Assembly (NCBI GenBank): GCA_030704615.1
Contig: CM060732.1
Location: 45,985,053-46,049,052, forward strand
Origin: Takakia lepidozioides
Lineage: Eukaryota > Streptophyta > Takakiopsida > Takakiales > Takakiaceae
Direction: 5' to 3'
DNA: 64,000 nucleotides
Part shown: positions 1-11,492 of the stretch, in pieces
Layout of the letters: each line of letters opens with the position of its first letter
How positions within the stretch are numbered: position 1 is the stretch's first letter
Program-made: the position numbers and the translations under genes
Notes under the pieces: generated by a model
What the model was told of the DNA's origin: nothing
The model's database searches: none
Seen by the model: only the letters and a program-made list of their open reading frames with translations

Positions 1-2900
1 ATCTTTCAAAAGCATTCGTACGAAAGTCTTTGGGTTGACGTCGCAAAAATATTTAAACACGGTATTTTTAATCTACTTCTTAGTGCACAAATATAGGTTT
101 ATTCGTCAATATTTAACGATACCAAAAAGTCATCGAAAGATATGTTTTCACCCATGTCCATTTCATTTAATCTTTTGAAAATACGATTGGTGATTTGTTG
201 TAGTAGTGTTGTTTGCTGTGATTCATCTGGTAGTGGGAGTGGAAGCATAATGATAGTTTTTCTTATAGAAGGAAGTGGATAGTGGAATCGGCAAATACTT
301 TCTAGTTTTTTTCTTAGAAGTACGTCTATGACGATGAAGCTGTGCATCTTTCATATCTTCAGGCAATATGTACTGTTATATGTAATGTATTTGTCTATAA
401 TTTTTTTGATATCATTCTTATTCGATATCCCAAAAATGGGGAAATTAAAAATTCATAATAAACCATTGTAATGTTTACTTCCATGATTTTGAAACTCGGT
501 TACAAAATAAATAATCAATCACTTGTCCGAACAAGTCATTTTGTTCAACTATTAGTTTTCGAAAAGAATTCATTTTATGATTGTAACAACGTGCACGTAC
601 AATATGTCATACATGAACCCTCGACCTCCACGACTTAAACCTCCGCGAGAGCAGGAGAGAGACATGCCACCGACACTCTATGCGTTACAAATGCGTTACA
701 TAATGACACTGTCGTCCACCGATTTGCATCTGTTTTACATCTACATGTACTTTTCATCCACATGCATATTCACATCCACTCCATAACGAAACATATACAC
801 GTTCACTTTCCCTTGCAAAACAATATATCAGCCATGAGCACAAGCAGTAGATATTACTGGAAAATGTGAAACTGAAAATATATAGGCATTGACCCAAACT
901 TCATACACAGAAACACTCATTAGACACCTCAATTCTCATTCTGAAATTGAACCTCCATTTCGATTCGTATTTGTCAAGTGCATTGTGAATACACATGCAA
1001 ATCCGTAATCAGACCCCTAGGCCATGCGCAACAGTTACTCCAGACCCGGAAGGCCATGCAAAACACATCAAATTCCAGTCCTACAATGCTTTTACCTTCA
1101 TACTGTCTCTAGCCAATCCACCTCCTTGAAATTCCAGTCATATGAAGACACATCCACCTCCATCCTAACCACTCGCCCCTTCCAGACCCAAACTCGCCCA
1201 TCCCAACGAAAGAAATAAACAGAGTGATGGAAATGGTTACTCCCCCATTGAGGTAGAACAAGCAGGAAAACTGATGAGTTGTTCTTTGGCATGTGCAGTG
1301 CTGAAGCGAACATCACATGCATTGTATCACCCTCAATGATGACACAAACGTCTCCAGCAGTAGTCTATGGTCTTTCTGGTGAATTTCTTCGTTGAAGCAT
1401 CCTCCAAACAAGGTCAGATCGAACGAGTTCCGCAATATCCCTATGTTGTAAATATTTTATTTGTTCTGAAGACAATTTTTTCTAGGCTAGCTGACATCAT
1501 GTATTGATCAAAGGTTTCCAATTCAAACCTTCTCAATTTGCCTATGTCATAAGTCAGATCATAGTATTGTATCAAGGTTTGATTTATAACTAACTTGTTT
1601 TGCTGTTAATTCACGCCCTTGAAGCTCTCTTGAAGTTTATCTTTTTTAATTCGAATCTGATATGATGAAAGTACGAAAGTTCATTCTGTTTTGAAAAGTG
1701 AACTCCCATTTTGTAATTGTTTGATATGAATATTTTTTTTATAATTTCTCCAAGACTAGCATGTCTATAAAACAAAGTTGAGAAATTGTATTCTTCACTA
1801 TTATGATCTCGACAAAAGTCTAAGATGTTTATATCCTTTGCTTGGAACAATTGCATAATTATTGTGTTAGTGATTAAATATCTATGGTAGTATTTCCATG
1901 TATTTCTTCAAAACAATCGTTAGTATTTTGGTCGTCAACATCGTTTATGATTGTTTGGGAATCCTCAGACACTTCAAACATATCTTTCCAATTATTTCTT
2001 ATAATTCACATAAGTCATGCACATGCACATGCACATGCACATAAGTCATCCACATAAGTCATGCAATGCTTTTATAACCATGTTTGGTCGGACGTACCCT
2101 GACATCTAAGGTGAATTATATTCAAGTTTTTTTAAAAAACATATTGCTATTGTTATCTGGGAACAAGTTTTTACTTCTGCTTGGGTTTTTTTTTGCTTAC
2201 TGCAAAGCATATGGTTGAGAAGCACGATTTGCGTGTTGCGATTTCCCATCTAGAAACTGACGATGTAACAGATACTGTCAAAGTTGTTGTTAGGGTTCGA
2301 CTTGGCCATCTTGCAAGGGAACGCGATGCCTACAAATTTCTTATATAAGTGCCTGATTATGGATACGTTCTGGAGAGCCCGTTGCCTGAGTGAGATTAAG
2401 TAGGCCTTAAGAGATGAGGTTGTAATAGAAGGAAATGACCAGATTTATGTCGAGTGTAATCATACCCTGCCCTGCACATTAGAATGCACAAACCACACTC
2501 AACCTGAGTAGTTCTATATCCATTCATGTCCATAGAACTTGCAATTTGGGGATAAGAGATAGTCCAAGAAAAGGGGAACGGTGAAGCCAGAAAGTTAGTG
2601 ATGGTGGGAGAATGTTTAAGAGCTCGTGATGACTCCATAGGTAGCTGGTGGGTGGCTGTTAGTATCATCTCTTCTATGCAAAGTGAGCCAATGAGAGAAA
2701 GCAGAGTAGATGGTGAGCTTGAGTGCACAAATAAGATCAACTCCAGAGATGATAAGGCCACTTAGGCTACATGGCTAAATAGAGAATGTGAACCAGCCCT
2801 GTGATGGTTCTCAGAAAGAACTAGTGTTGGACCGATATATGGGGGTGAGGCGGGACATTAGCACGGGTAAGGGTATCGCGGCAGGGTACCAGACCAGGCG
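1..2900. other. AT-rich intergenic DNA, no gene recognised
   Basis: I see only short open frames without recognisable protein similarity on either strand. The one structured item is a (CATGCA)n-type microsatellite near 2014-2045, followed by a partial repeat of 'cacataagtcatgc'. The stretch around 2820-2950 is locally GC-richer but carries no convincing frame. Confidence 0.5.
2014..2045. repeat. hexanucleotide microsatellite (CATGCA)n
   Basis: Four to five tandem copies of a CATGCA/ACATGC unit are read directly, with a degenerate flank that repeats 'cacataagtcatgc'. Confidence 0.8.
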
Positions 2901-2959
2901 GGTATAAGCAACTGACAATACCCCGGGCAGAACATATTGGGGGCAATATACTGAAACGG

Positions 2960-5420
2960 TATGAAAACTGGGAAAGTTGGGTTTATAATAGGCTTTGACT
3001 ACAAAGGCAAGCTGAAGATGAACAAAAGTGTGATTTCAGAGGAAATACCGGCACATCCTGAGTTGTTCGGTGAAAATACACATGAACTTGAGGAAGACGT
3101 GGTAAGACATATTGGATTTTATCAATATTTGTTGGGACGTTAACAATGCTACCACAAATGCCAAATTGACCGAATCCATGCAGTTGATATATTTATGCAA
3201 ATGCCATTCAAAGGGCGGTAATGCATTTCTTTACGCCCAACAGATATCTGTGCTATTATCAGTTTACATGGTTTCATATTTCCATTGCACCGTTCATCAA
3301 GATCATTTCAATTCATCAATATTTCTGCAGAAGAAGATCGAGCATTTGTTTTGAAACCACTATGTTATGTGAATTTTCTCCGGATTCAACTGATGTGAAA
3401 TGTAAACCAGTCATTGATAAGTACATATGAAGGCTAGAATCATTACACCATCTTTCTCTTATAAACGTAATTGTTCAATATAACTTCAAATCATTGAAAC
3501 AGAGACGAAAAAATAAAACTATACGATGGGTAAATTATAATGACCAACATGATCCAGAAAACCATGGTTCCATAGAGAACAATTGCTCTCGTGATCCAGA
3601 AAACCATGGTTGAAACTAGTTGCTTTTTTTTTTGTCATTCCAAAATGCAGAACAGCTATAGAAAGAAAATTTTGAACACGACACGAAGTTTGCACAAACA
3701 AATAAACTTTAATTGATGATATTCGAAAAGAATTTATATATATTTTCACCCATAACAAAACAGCTGTGGATGTAGATTGGTGTTACATAGAACAAGTTAC
3801 CCATTCTTTGGCTGTCAAACAGTCAAAATATTTTCTGTAAAATTATTAGTTTTATAACAAATACTGATGGAATTGAGTCATATGATTTAAATGAATCATA
3901 GGAGTCCGAATAATTTCCTACATTGATACAGAATACACAAATATAAGTACATTCATTTCTATGGTTCGTACATTAAATATAGAACAACGGTTAATTTTTT
4001 ATGATCTATGCACCCAAAAAAAAAAAAAAAAAAAAAAAAAAACTTAACGAACCCATCTATCTTTTTGTAACTGGTGGAGTTGGCATAGGGAAAATTTTGA
4101 CTTTAATGGTCATAATATAATGGCTTCTTCGACATAAAAATCCAGATCATATTCAAAAGAAAGTCATCAAAATGGTGTACACTGGAAAAGTTGCTTTCAA
4201 CATAGATTGATCAACTATACATTTAGGTTTGGCCATTCATCTGAATAAAAAATTGAATGAACTGTCATCTTTGAATGATGGACATCGTGATAGTTTGACA
4301 AAATAATATGATTAATGACAACTACTCATATTAGATGAAATTTCATTGATTAGAAATCGGATGTTGATTTGTGTTGACAGGAGGTTGAAAACAATAAAAC
4401 GAATACACAATAGATTTTTCGGAAGCCTTGATATTATCATTACTGGAGATCTATATCAAGCACCCCAGTGCAAGATTCTTGGATGTTCAAACCTAAAATG
4501 GATAGTTTAGACATATTGGGTAGTAATTTTTGGCAATACAAAAAATTATGTTATGAATTGAAACAAGTAACTGTGACAAACTGACACACAGTTCATTGAG
4601 ATTCTCAACAGATTTAGACTTGTCGAACAAACAAACGACGCCATAATCACCATCAATGAACTTTGCTATAAAAATCCCTCATCCGACCCTACATACCCCC
4701 ATCTATTTTTCAAAAATGAATCTACTCAAGCCCCACAACAATAAAACATTTGAAAAAAATAAATAGTCAAGTTTATTTGTTCAAAGTAAATAATATAAGA
4801 CATAATATTTATCCATCGCATTTTTCTTTCTCTGCCGAATTAAACAAAACCGCGGGTCTATATGTAGAAATACGGGTGAAATCTAATATGCTAGTAGAAT
4901 TATGCTCCGGAAACTATTTCCCATATGATGGGTTCATAAGTGGAACAGATGGTATAGTTAAATGTGCTATGACAACGTGTATACAATATGTAGTTTGGAT
5001 TCAATTCAATAATACGTGTGTAGGACAACACACAAGAACCACGAATTCTCAATTATACGTCACATTCCTAGAAGTAATATCAACTTGGACCCCAATTGTA
5101 GCCAAAGCCAAAAATATATAAGTAGGACTAGGGAATTTCGATCATTTGATTACATGTATCCAATTCCATATCCAACTTGCAGCAGCTCGAACTATGCATC
5201 GTGCTCAAGGATTGACATTGATCAACTAATTTTTGATCCAAAAGGTATTACAAGACATGGTCTAACTTACACAAGTTTATCTAGAATAAGGAAAAAAGAG
5301 CATATATACTTTTGAACCACTCGATCCAAAAAAATTCAATGGTGATAAGTCAGTTGCCGAAAAAATGAGACAACTTATAACAGTGGCACAAAATAAATTG
5401 TCAATACCTATCATATCACA
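2960..5420 (+). pseudogene. decayed PIF1-family helicase of a Helitron-like element
   Basis: Broken frames on + read as a PIF1-type superfamily 1 helicase. A degenerate Walker A (LFVTGGVGIGK) lies at about 4061-4100, a Walker B-like LDEISLI at about 4331-4352, and a GDLYQ motif III near 4446. The C-terminal helicase signature (HRAQGLTL, then a YTSLSRIR-type end) lies at 5190-5310. The frames at 4750-5121 and 5016-5315 hold the intervening 2B-like region. Many stops and frameshifts separate them, so no product is possible. The upstream frame 2961-3143 and its shifted continuation to about 3430 may be the preceding part of the same polyprotein, but I could not identify a Rep HUH motif. PIF1 helicases of this type are the hallmark of Helitron rolling-circle transposons; a stand-alone PIF1 gene copy is the alternative. 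Confidence 0.7.
4015..4042. repeat. poly(A) tract
   Basis: An uninterrupted run of about 28 A lies just before the helicase remnant. It could be a retrotransposed 3' tail or simple slippage. Confidence 0.85.
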
Positions 5421-5435
5421 ATTGCGATATCCTTT

Positions 5436-6060
5436 TTGGTCGTGCAGACTATATTGAATACTCGTTCGTTAAACCAATACCATTATGATATTATATCCGA
5501 TCGAAACCTTCAAGCTTCACATATCTTATGCTTAAATGATATACAACTATCGTCATCTAATTTAATTTGGAACACTTTCATGGATTACATCAATTTTTGT
5601 TTTTTATTTTTTTTTATTTTTTATAGCATGTCATCATGGCCATGACACTGCCATTTTATATTACACTCAAACTATTCTCTCGCAGCATGAATCACACACA
5701 TATGATGGGGCCGAATTCATTTTCGCAACCTTCAATTTAAATTCACAAAGAGCATTAAATATAATTATAATTTATAAACCTCCAAAAATATCATTACAGA
5801 CATTTTATTACATTTGGAGGATATGTACAATAAAACACCGCACTGTTGCCCAACCACATTTATTGCAATGTTGATATATTACAAAAGATTTCTCAATCTA
5901 TCATGCTTCGAAATTACATGGAAACTCGTAAATAATGTGCAAGGAGAGTACTACAAACTATGAGTCTCAACTTGACCATATATGGATAAATGCGCCACCC
6001 CAGCCATGCAAATCCTAGCTATCTCTTTTTTACCATTAAAATAATTATACGCATTGTTTT
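5436..6060 (+). pseudogene. decayed EEP (AP-like) endonuclease domain
   Basis: The frame at 5436-5645 and its shifted continuation resemble an endonuclease/exonuclease/phosphatase fold. There is an early 'ILNTRSLNQYHYDI'/'ILCLNDIQ' segment like the N-terminal strands and catalytic Gln/Glu strand. 'DGAEFIFATFNLNS' and 'IIYKPPK' follow at about 5700-5800, and an S/QxDHIW-type C-terminal motif lies near 5970-5990. It directly follows the PIF1 remnant on the same strand. EEP domains occur in non-LTR retrotransposons and in the Helentron class of Helitrons, so the order helicase then EEP suggests a Helentron-like element. An adjacent independent LINE is the alternative. All frames are disrupted. 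Confidence 0.6.
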
Positions 6061-8030
6061 ATCAATAATAATAATAAATGGATTATCCTTTCTCCAACCC
6101 TTTTCACAAAATATTTCTTCCATACATTAAAATCGACATAGACTTATAAGAAATCATCATTATGAATAACAATATCCCATCATTCACGATCTTACAAATC
6201 TTATTGCTTAAACCAGTCGGATATGATATACAAGTTATAAATTTTATGTTTTATCTATGTAAATGGCAAGGCCTAAGTGTATGTCACGCCATGTTTTCCT
6301 CATGTTCCTACTGGGCAGTCATTCTCATGTAATTGGGCAGGAGAAAATGAATTTTTTAATTCTATAAGTCAAATATAAATTATTTTTTGCATTAGTTGGT
6401 GGTTGTGCCACATTCATGGAAACATGTCACGGAGGCCGCCAATGTGGCTCAGAGAATCCGTCGCTAGTCGAGTGACATCACTGGTGGAGTTGGATTTGCA
6501 GTAGCCTTCTTGCCAATAGCAGCTATGCCCTCCTTCACTCCACTGGCTACAGCTTCCCGAATGACTTGAGCCAAATCTCCTACTTTTATGGTTATAATAT
6601 CTTCTAACGCCATAGAATTTTCTTGTGTTTTTTGTCGCTGAGTCTCAGCTGCGACCAGTGTATGGGTTGCCGCTTCTTCCATCGATGCTGGAGATATATT
6701 ACTCCTATTTTTAGAGATCGTATCCCACTGGAATAACGAGCTACCAAAGCCGAACGTCAGTTGGCTCATAAACCACAGATCCTAAAGCACGAAATCTGTT
6801 CCGATACCAAAATGTTACATTCCTCTGTCCAATTTCTTGCATCTGCATTGAGTGCAACATGGAGACAATTTTTCAATGATATGGGGATAAACTCATTATA
6901 CATTCAAACTTTTTTGTTTTAATCTCAATTAGTGTTTAATTATATCTTTCCGCATGGTTTGTCATTGTCTTTGTTGATGATTTTGTCTTCTTTGTTGAAA
7001 TCACTCAAACTATTATGCAATGTATTTAAATTTTGCAGATATACGGTGGGATACTGCAAATGGTGGAAGAATACAATGTTCTTCATTTCAAATCTCTGAG
7101 AGGTCGTGTCTTGGATCACATAAGATCATTCTAAGTAAATGTTACCCTAATATGAGATTCAAACTTAATTCCATTTATTGATGGACATCATTTCTCTCTC
7201 TATTGGTGAAATGCATGGACTACTATCTAGAGCACAAGAACAGGGAAAGAGCAAAAAAACTAAGAGAGATCCAAAGGAATTGCACATGAAATGAATTATG
7301 AGATAGATAAACCACAATCATGAGTCAAGAACTAGATGTATTTTTATTTGTCTAAGTTACAAAGATTTGTGAATGATTTCTTATTTGGGGATGGCGGGGC
7401 AAGCCAATTTCCTTGGACATTTGATGTTTTTGCTGGCCGTTCACGATGTCCGAGTAGCACTACTAGCTACAAATGTCATCATGGCTCATGTGTGTAGTCG
7501 AGTGCATGCAAATGAATTTGATAGAGCTATGGAACCATTCGAATACTGAGTATGACAAGTCCCCCAATCGTGACTCCTCAAGTATAGCCTTTTGTGCTTT
7601 ACATTTGTTCAATCTCATCTGCAACTCGTAGTGCATTTAGCATGCTCCAATGAAACGGGTTATATGATTTGTAGTAATTTTTGTAGAAGTTGCAAATGCG
7701 CTGATGCGACGTCAGGTATAATAACTACATTTACATATTGTGTAAATTGCATGCTAGAGAGGGGATGAACTCAAGTGTGTTTATAGCTAATAAACTTTGA
7801 CACTTGTGGGGACGGAGCAGCCTTCTAGAAGGCTCCACCATCATTTGCAAGGTTGGTCCGCCGCCCTAAGATATAAAAGGGAGAATGCTCTCCTGGACAA
7901 CATTATATTTACTATTTATTAGTAATTACTTCAGTGCCCGTTCTACGATGCATGGCCTAGTAAAAAAAACCAAAAACATGAACACCATGTGAATAAGTAA
8001 CTATAATAATATATGTAGAATATCTTATCA
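6061..8030. other. AT-rich spacer; possible old LTR promoter near 7,870
   Basis: Apart from the small minus-strand ORF at 6464-6769 I see no coding signal. At 7,800-7,960 a GC-richer patch contains a perfect palindrome (about 7820-7835, around TTCTAGAA) and a TATA-like 'tataaaagg' near 7873. This is the kind of layout found in LTR promoters, but no partner LTR or terminal TG/CA pair could be established. Confidence 0.3.
6464..6769 (-). CDS. 101-residue ORF, unknown
   Basis: A complete ATG-to-stop frame on the minus strand. I do not recognise a family. The C-terminal half is predicted helical (DLAQVIREAVASGVKEG) and alanine-rich, and the N-terminal part is Gln/Ser-rich. It lies between the endonuclease remnant and AT-rich DNA, with no visible promoter or splice partners. 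It may be a piece of a mobile-element gag-like protein or a chance ORF. Confidence 0.2.
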   Translation of the reverse strand: MSQLTFGFGSSLFQWDTISKNRSNISPASMEEAATHTLVAAETQRQKTQENSMALEDIITIKVGDLAQVIREAVASGVKEGIAAIGKKATANPTPPVMSLD

Positions 8031-9845
8031 TTCGTGATACTACAATGTGCAAGAGATCCATTATATCTAGATCTCAAAGTTTATAGTATATCTTTCTTGG
8101 TTCGAGTCACAGTAATGAGACTTTTTGGAGCTCTACGAAATTTTTTACTGTCCAATTACACAAATCAGTGGTGTGATAATAGACTTACTTATTGTCAATA
8201 TCAATTTGTATTGTCACATACATTCTATATCATGCGGAGCAACACTTCAGCTCACAGCTCGAACTAACAAGATCCCATCAATGATAAGGATGTGGCTCTG
8301 CTCGGCCTCCCATCCCAATGTAGCTAGCAAAACACAACATTGGGTCTGTATCGCCGCCCATGCATCTGAAAATACCTTCACTGTCAATTCATCCCACACA
8401 AACAACTTGACCGATAACAGCCACCATATTGTCACAAACCCGACGGAAGTCTCTGGCCACATTCGACCCCAAAATCAACTATTTATGATTCTCCCCCACC
8501 CTTACTAGAACATATGAAATACATGATCTCTCACTAGCCAAACTTATTTGCATCCACCATTCTGTAACTTGTAATCCACACATACCCACCATTGTTTTCC
8601 CGTAATTGAATAATCTATCGAAACAACTATTTGGACCTACAACCAAAGTTTATACTCCAATCCTCACTCTCCCGCAATAACCTTGAATCGACCTGGACAA
8701 ACCATGGAAAAAACGCCCCCAAGACCACTATGGGCCTCATCACACCCACCATATGTCCTACCAATATTCCCAGACGTCCATCTCTTCCCCTTCAAATTTA
8801 AACCCTTAGAGTGTATCTATACCTGGATGGATCCTTGAAAGATGCACATGCAGGCTAAGGAACTTATATTGTCAACACTAATACAAGAACATATAACCGC
8901 CTCCTAGGCCGCCAAAACATCATACATGCAGAACTCATGACCATCTATGACACCTTAAAATCCCTTCCACACCAAACCCAAACAACTTATTATATCTTCA
9001 CAGATAATCCAGTATCCCTCTACCTGCTCATAAACCAAAACATGAAACTTTCCTTAGAAATACACCATCCAGATCTCAATCTCATAATATCAATCGTCGA
9101 TATTGTGTCATCCTCTTCCATACACATACACATACATAAAGTCCGCTTCCATGCATGTATCACAGGTAATGAAGTGGGAGATAAGCTAGCACAACTCGGA
9201 GCCATACAACCTATTTCATACCCCTCGAATGACCCAATACACACAACACATACTCACCCTTTCTGTGCTGTCATCTATGAAATCTTGATTCCCAGACATA
9301 GCTCCCATACGAGACCTACACACGTTTATCACAGGAGAAACCAATGAGCAAATTTAAGCCTCTCATACCTATACAAATTTATACGTATATCTTCTCCCCC
9401 ATTTTCTACATAGCCTGTCAAACCATTTTTGGACAATTAACATCATAACAGTTGCACAAATTAGACAAACACTCATGTTTTGATATGGACAATACATGGA
9501 CAATGAAAGACGTAATTTATTCTGGCCTATACTATATCCCAACAAATATGCATGATGCGTTGTGCCCAACCTCCCCAAATAGAGACATGGCCGTACCTTC
9601 CCGTACATTGCAAACACCTGATAGTACATGGTTTTCAAATAGCCGGACACAATCAATGAGTTTGATACCTCCAAAATATTCTCATATCACACCATATATC
9701 GAGATGGTTCAACCTCATCAATGCTGGCACATTCCAAGGTAGACCACCGGACCATTTGATCCCCCTTTACTATTCCCATGCATATGCCTCACAAACCCTT
9801 GTCACTGCCTATTGTCACGATTCTTTCCGGACACATACCACTTGG
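8030..9845 (+). mobile_element. degenerate non-LTR-type element: RNase H and downstream C-terminal region
   Basis: The frame at 8937-9347 reads as an RNase H domain. An upstream 'YTWMDP'/'DGSL' start at about 8815-8840 supplies the first catalytic Asp strand, 'LMTIYDTLKSL' with 'YIFTDNPVSLYLL' supplies the central Glu/Asp strands, and 'VRFHACITGNEVGDKLAQ' supplies the last helix (GNE.AD-type motif). The next frame (9452-9742) continues with a sequence typical of the tail following RNase H in plant non-LTR elements. The upstream frame 8125-8508 may be the end of the reverse transcriptase. All parts are broken by stops. The element is interrupted at 9850 by the LTR retrotransposon and appears to resume at 15,687. 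Confidence 0.6.
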
Positions 9846-9850
9846 ACCAC
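9846..9850. repeat. target-site duplication, left copy (ACCAC)
   Basis: It is identical to 15682-15686, immediately outside the two LTRs. A 5-bp duplication is the usual size for Ty3/gypsy integrases. Confidence 0.9.
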
Positions 9851-10419
9851 GTCACGAACATAGCCTAGAGAAACTTACCAGGGGTAAATACCAGAAGTTA
9901 CCAAGTTATCAAGTTATCAAAGTTACCGTGATCTATCATGATTTACCATGATTTATTATAAGTTATCATTAGTTACCGGGAATTTATCAAATTACCGAGA
10001 GTAACTTGGGAAACTGCTCAGGAAGCTTCCTCTGGAGGAAACTTCTCCATCAAGAAACCTCTTTTGGGGAAGCCTCTTAGGGAACCTCCTAGTAGCCAGT
10101 ATATATAGGAGGCGAGACTGGACACTCTTCAGTCTCGCCAACACAAGTTCAAGCTACTCTTGTTCCCAGTCCCAGTACTCCAGTCCAGCTTCCAGTACTC
10201 TACCCCAATTTCCAGTATCTGGTACCCCAGTCCAGTTTCCAGCATTCCAGCATTCGAGTCAAGTTCCAATATCTTGTACTCTTGTCCATTGTTATAAAGA
10301 TCATCTTGATTCATGTTTAACCATTATGCATTCAGCCACACTGACCTTGACTTCTTGTCTAGTCTTGTACCTCTAGTCTGATATCTTGTCTGTGTTCAGT
10401 CATGTTTTCGTGCTTGACA
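9851..10419 (+). repeat. 5' LTR of the chromovirus
   Basis: About 569 bp, ending in TTGACA. A TATA box (tatatata) lies at 10100-10107. The segment before it has repeated 'agttacc' and 'gatttacc' words and an 'aacttctccatcaag' block present once here but three times in the 3' LTR. The initial T of the canonical TG is missing next to the target duplication. Confidence 0.92.
10098..10110 (+). promoter_or_regulatory. TATA box of the 5' LTR
   Basis: 'agtatatataggaggc' lies within the 5' LTR and is repeated at 15350-15360 in the 3' LTR. It is the probable U3/R promoter element; the transcript start would lie about 30 bp downstream, near the 'gactggacactcttcag' block shared by both LTRs. Confidence 0.6.
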
Positions 10420-10453
10420 GTTTGGCGAGACTAAAGTTTGTTCCTTAGTTAAG

Positions 10454-11492
10454 ATGGAAGACACATTTGCGAAAATGGTCGCCACATTACAGAGTCTTCA
10501 GCTCCAGATGCAAGAATTTCGTACCTTTACCGCCCAATTACAAGCTGATCAGTCCAAGATCTTGACAACGCTCTCCACAATTTGCAACAACAAATTTCAG
10601 AGTTAAAAGAGTCAAACAATGGATCTTCAACCATACGAGTCTCTACTGCAACAGCTCCCACTGCAACAGTTCATCTTCAACAGATTACGAGAGAACCAAA
10701 GATCAGTATGCCCGAGAAATTTGATGAGACAAGATCAAGATTTTGTGGTTTTGTTCAACAAATATACTGTTCCTACGACTACATCCACAACGCTACCCCG
10801 ATGAAGGTATTCAAGTGGGATTCGTAGGCACCCTTCTATCAGGCACTGCCTTATCTTGGTTTGCATAGCTATTAGAAAAAAATTCGCATTTACTATACAA
10901 TTTTGAAGCATTCATGTCCGAGTTCACTGCAACGTTTAGAGAAAATGATAGGGAGAGAGTTGCAGAGACAAAGATGCAAAATCTTCGACAAGAAATACGT
11001 CATGCTTCCGTTTATGCTGCTGAATTTCGACAACTTGCATGCGACCTCGACTGGAATGAGAAGAGCCTCATTAGTCAGTTTCGATGTGGGCTAAAAGAGG
11101 ATGTAAGAGATTTGTTGCTGACAATGCCAAACGTGAGCACACTAAGCGAATTCATCATCTAAGCCATTGCATGTGATAATCGTTTGTTCGAAATACGTCA
11201 AGAGAAGCAATCTGGATGGTCGACGACGCATCATGCCGCTGCTACTACAACACCAAACACAACGATCCATCAGACATCCGGTAGTGATCCTATGCAGATT
11301 GATGCTGTCCGATTCAAGCCATTGACGTCACAAGAAAAACAAAGACGGCGCTCGAATGGATTATGCCTCTATTGTGGAGAAGAAGATCACATAGCATTAA
11401 ACTGCCCCAACAAGAGAAGATTCAAAGCTCGGGGCGCAACTCAAGTATTCGATACGAGGAGATCGAAAAACGAAGCTGTCCAGTCACAGTAG
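10454..11492 (+). pseudogene. chromovirus gag (frameshifted), with CCHC zinc knuckle
   Basis: The first ATG after the 5' LTR (10454) opens a Gln-rich coiled-coil-like N-terminus (ATLQSLQLQMQEF) that soon meets a stop near 10605. Capsid-like sequence continues in other frames at 10582-10827 and 10914-11162, where 'FSEFT/MSEFTATFRENDRE' resembles the retrotransposon gag family. The frame 11184-11492 carries the nucleocapsid zinc knuckle C-x2-C-x4-H-x4-C at 11364-11405. At least two frameshifts and a stop make it non-functional. Confidence 0.85.
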
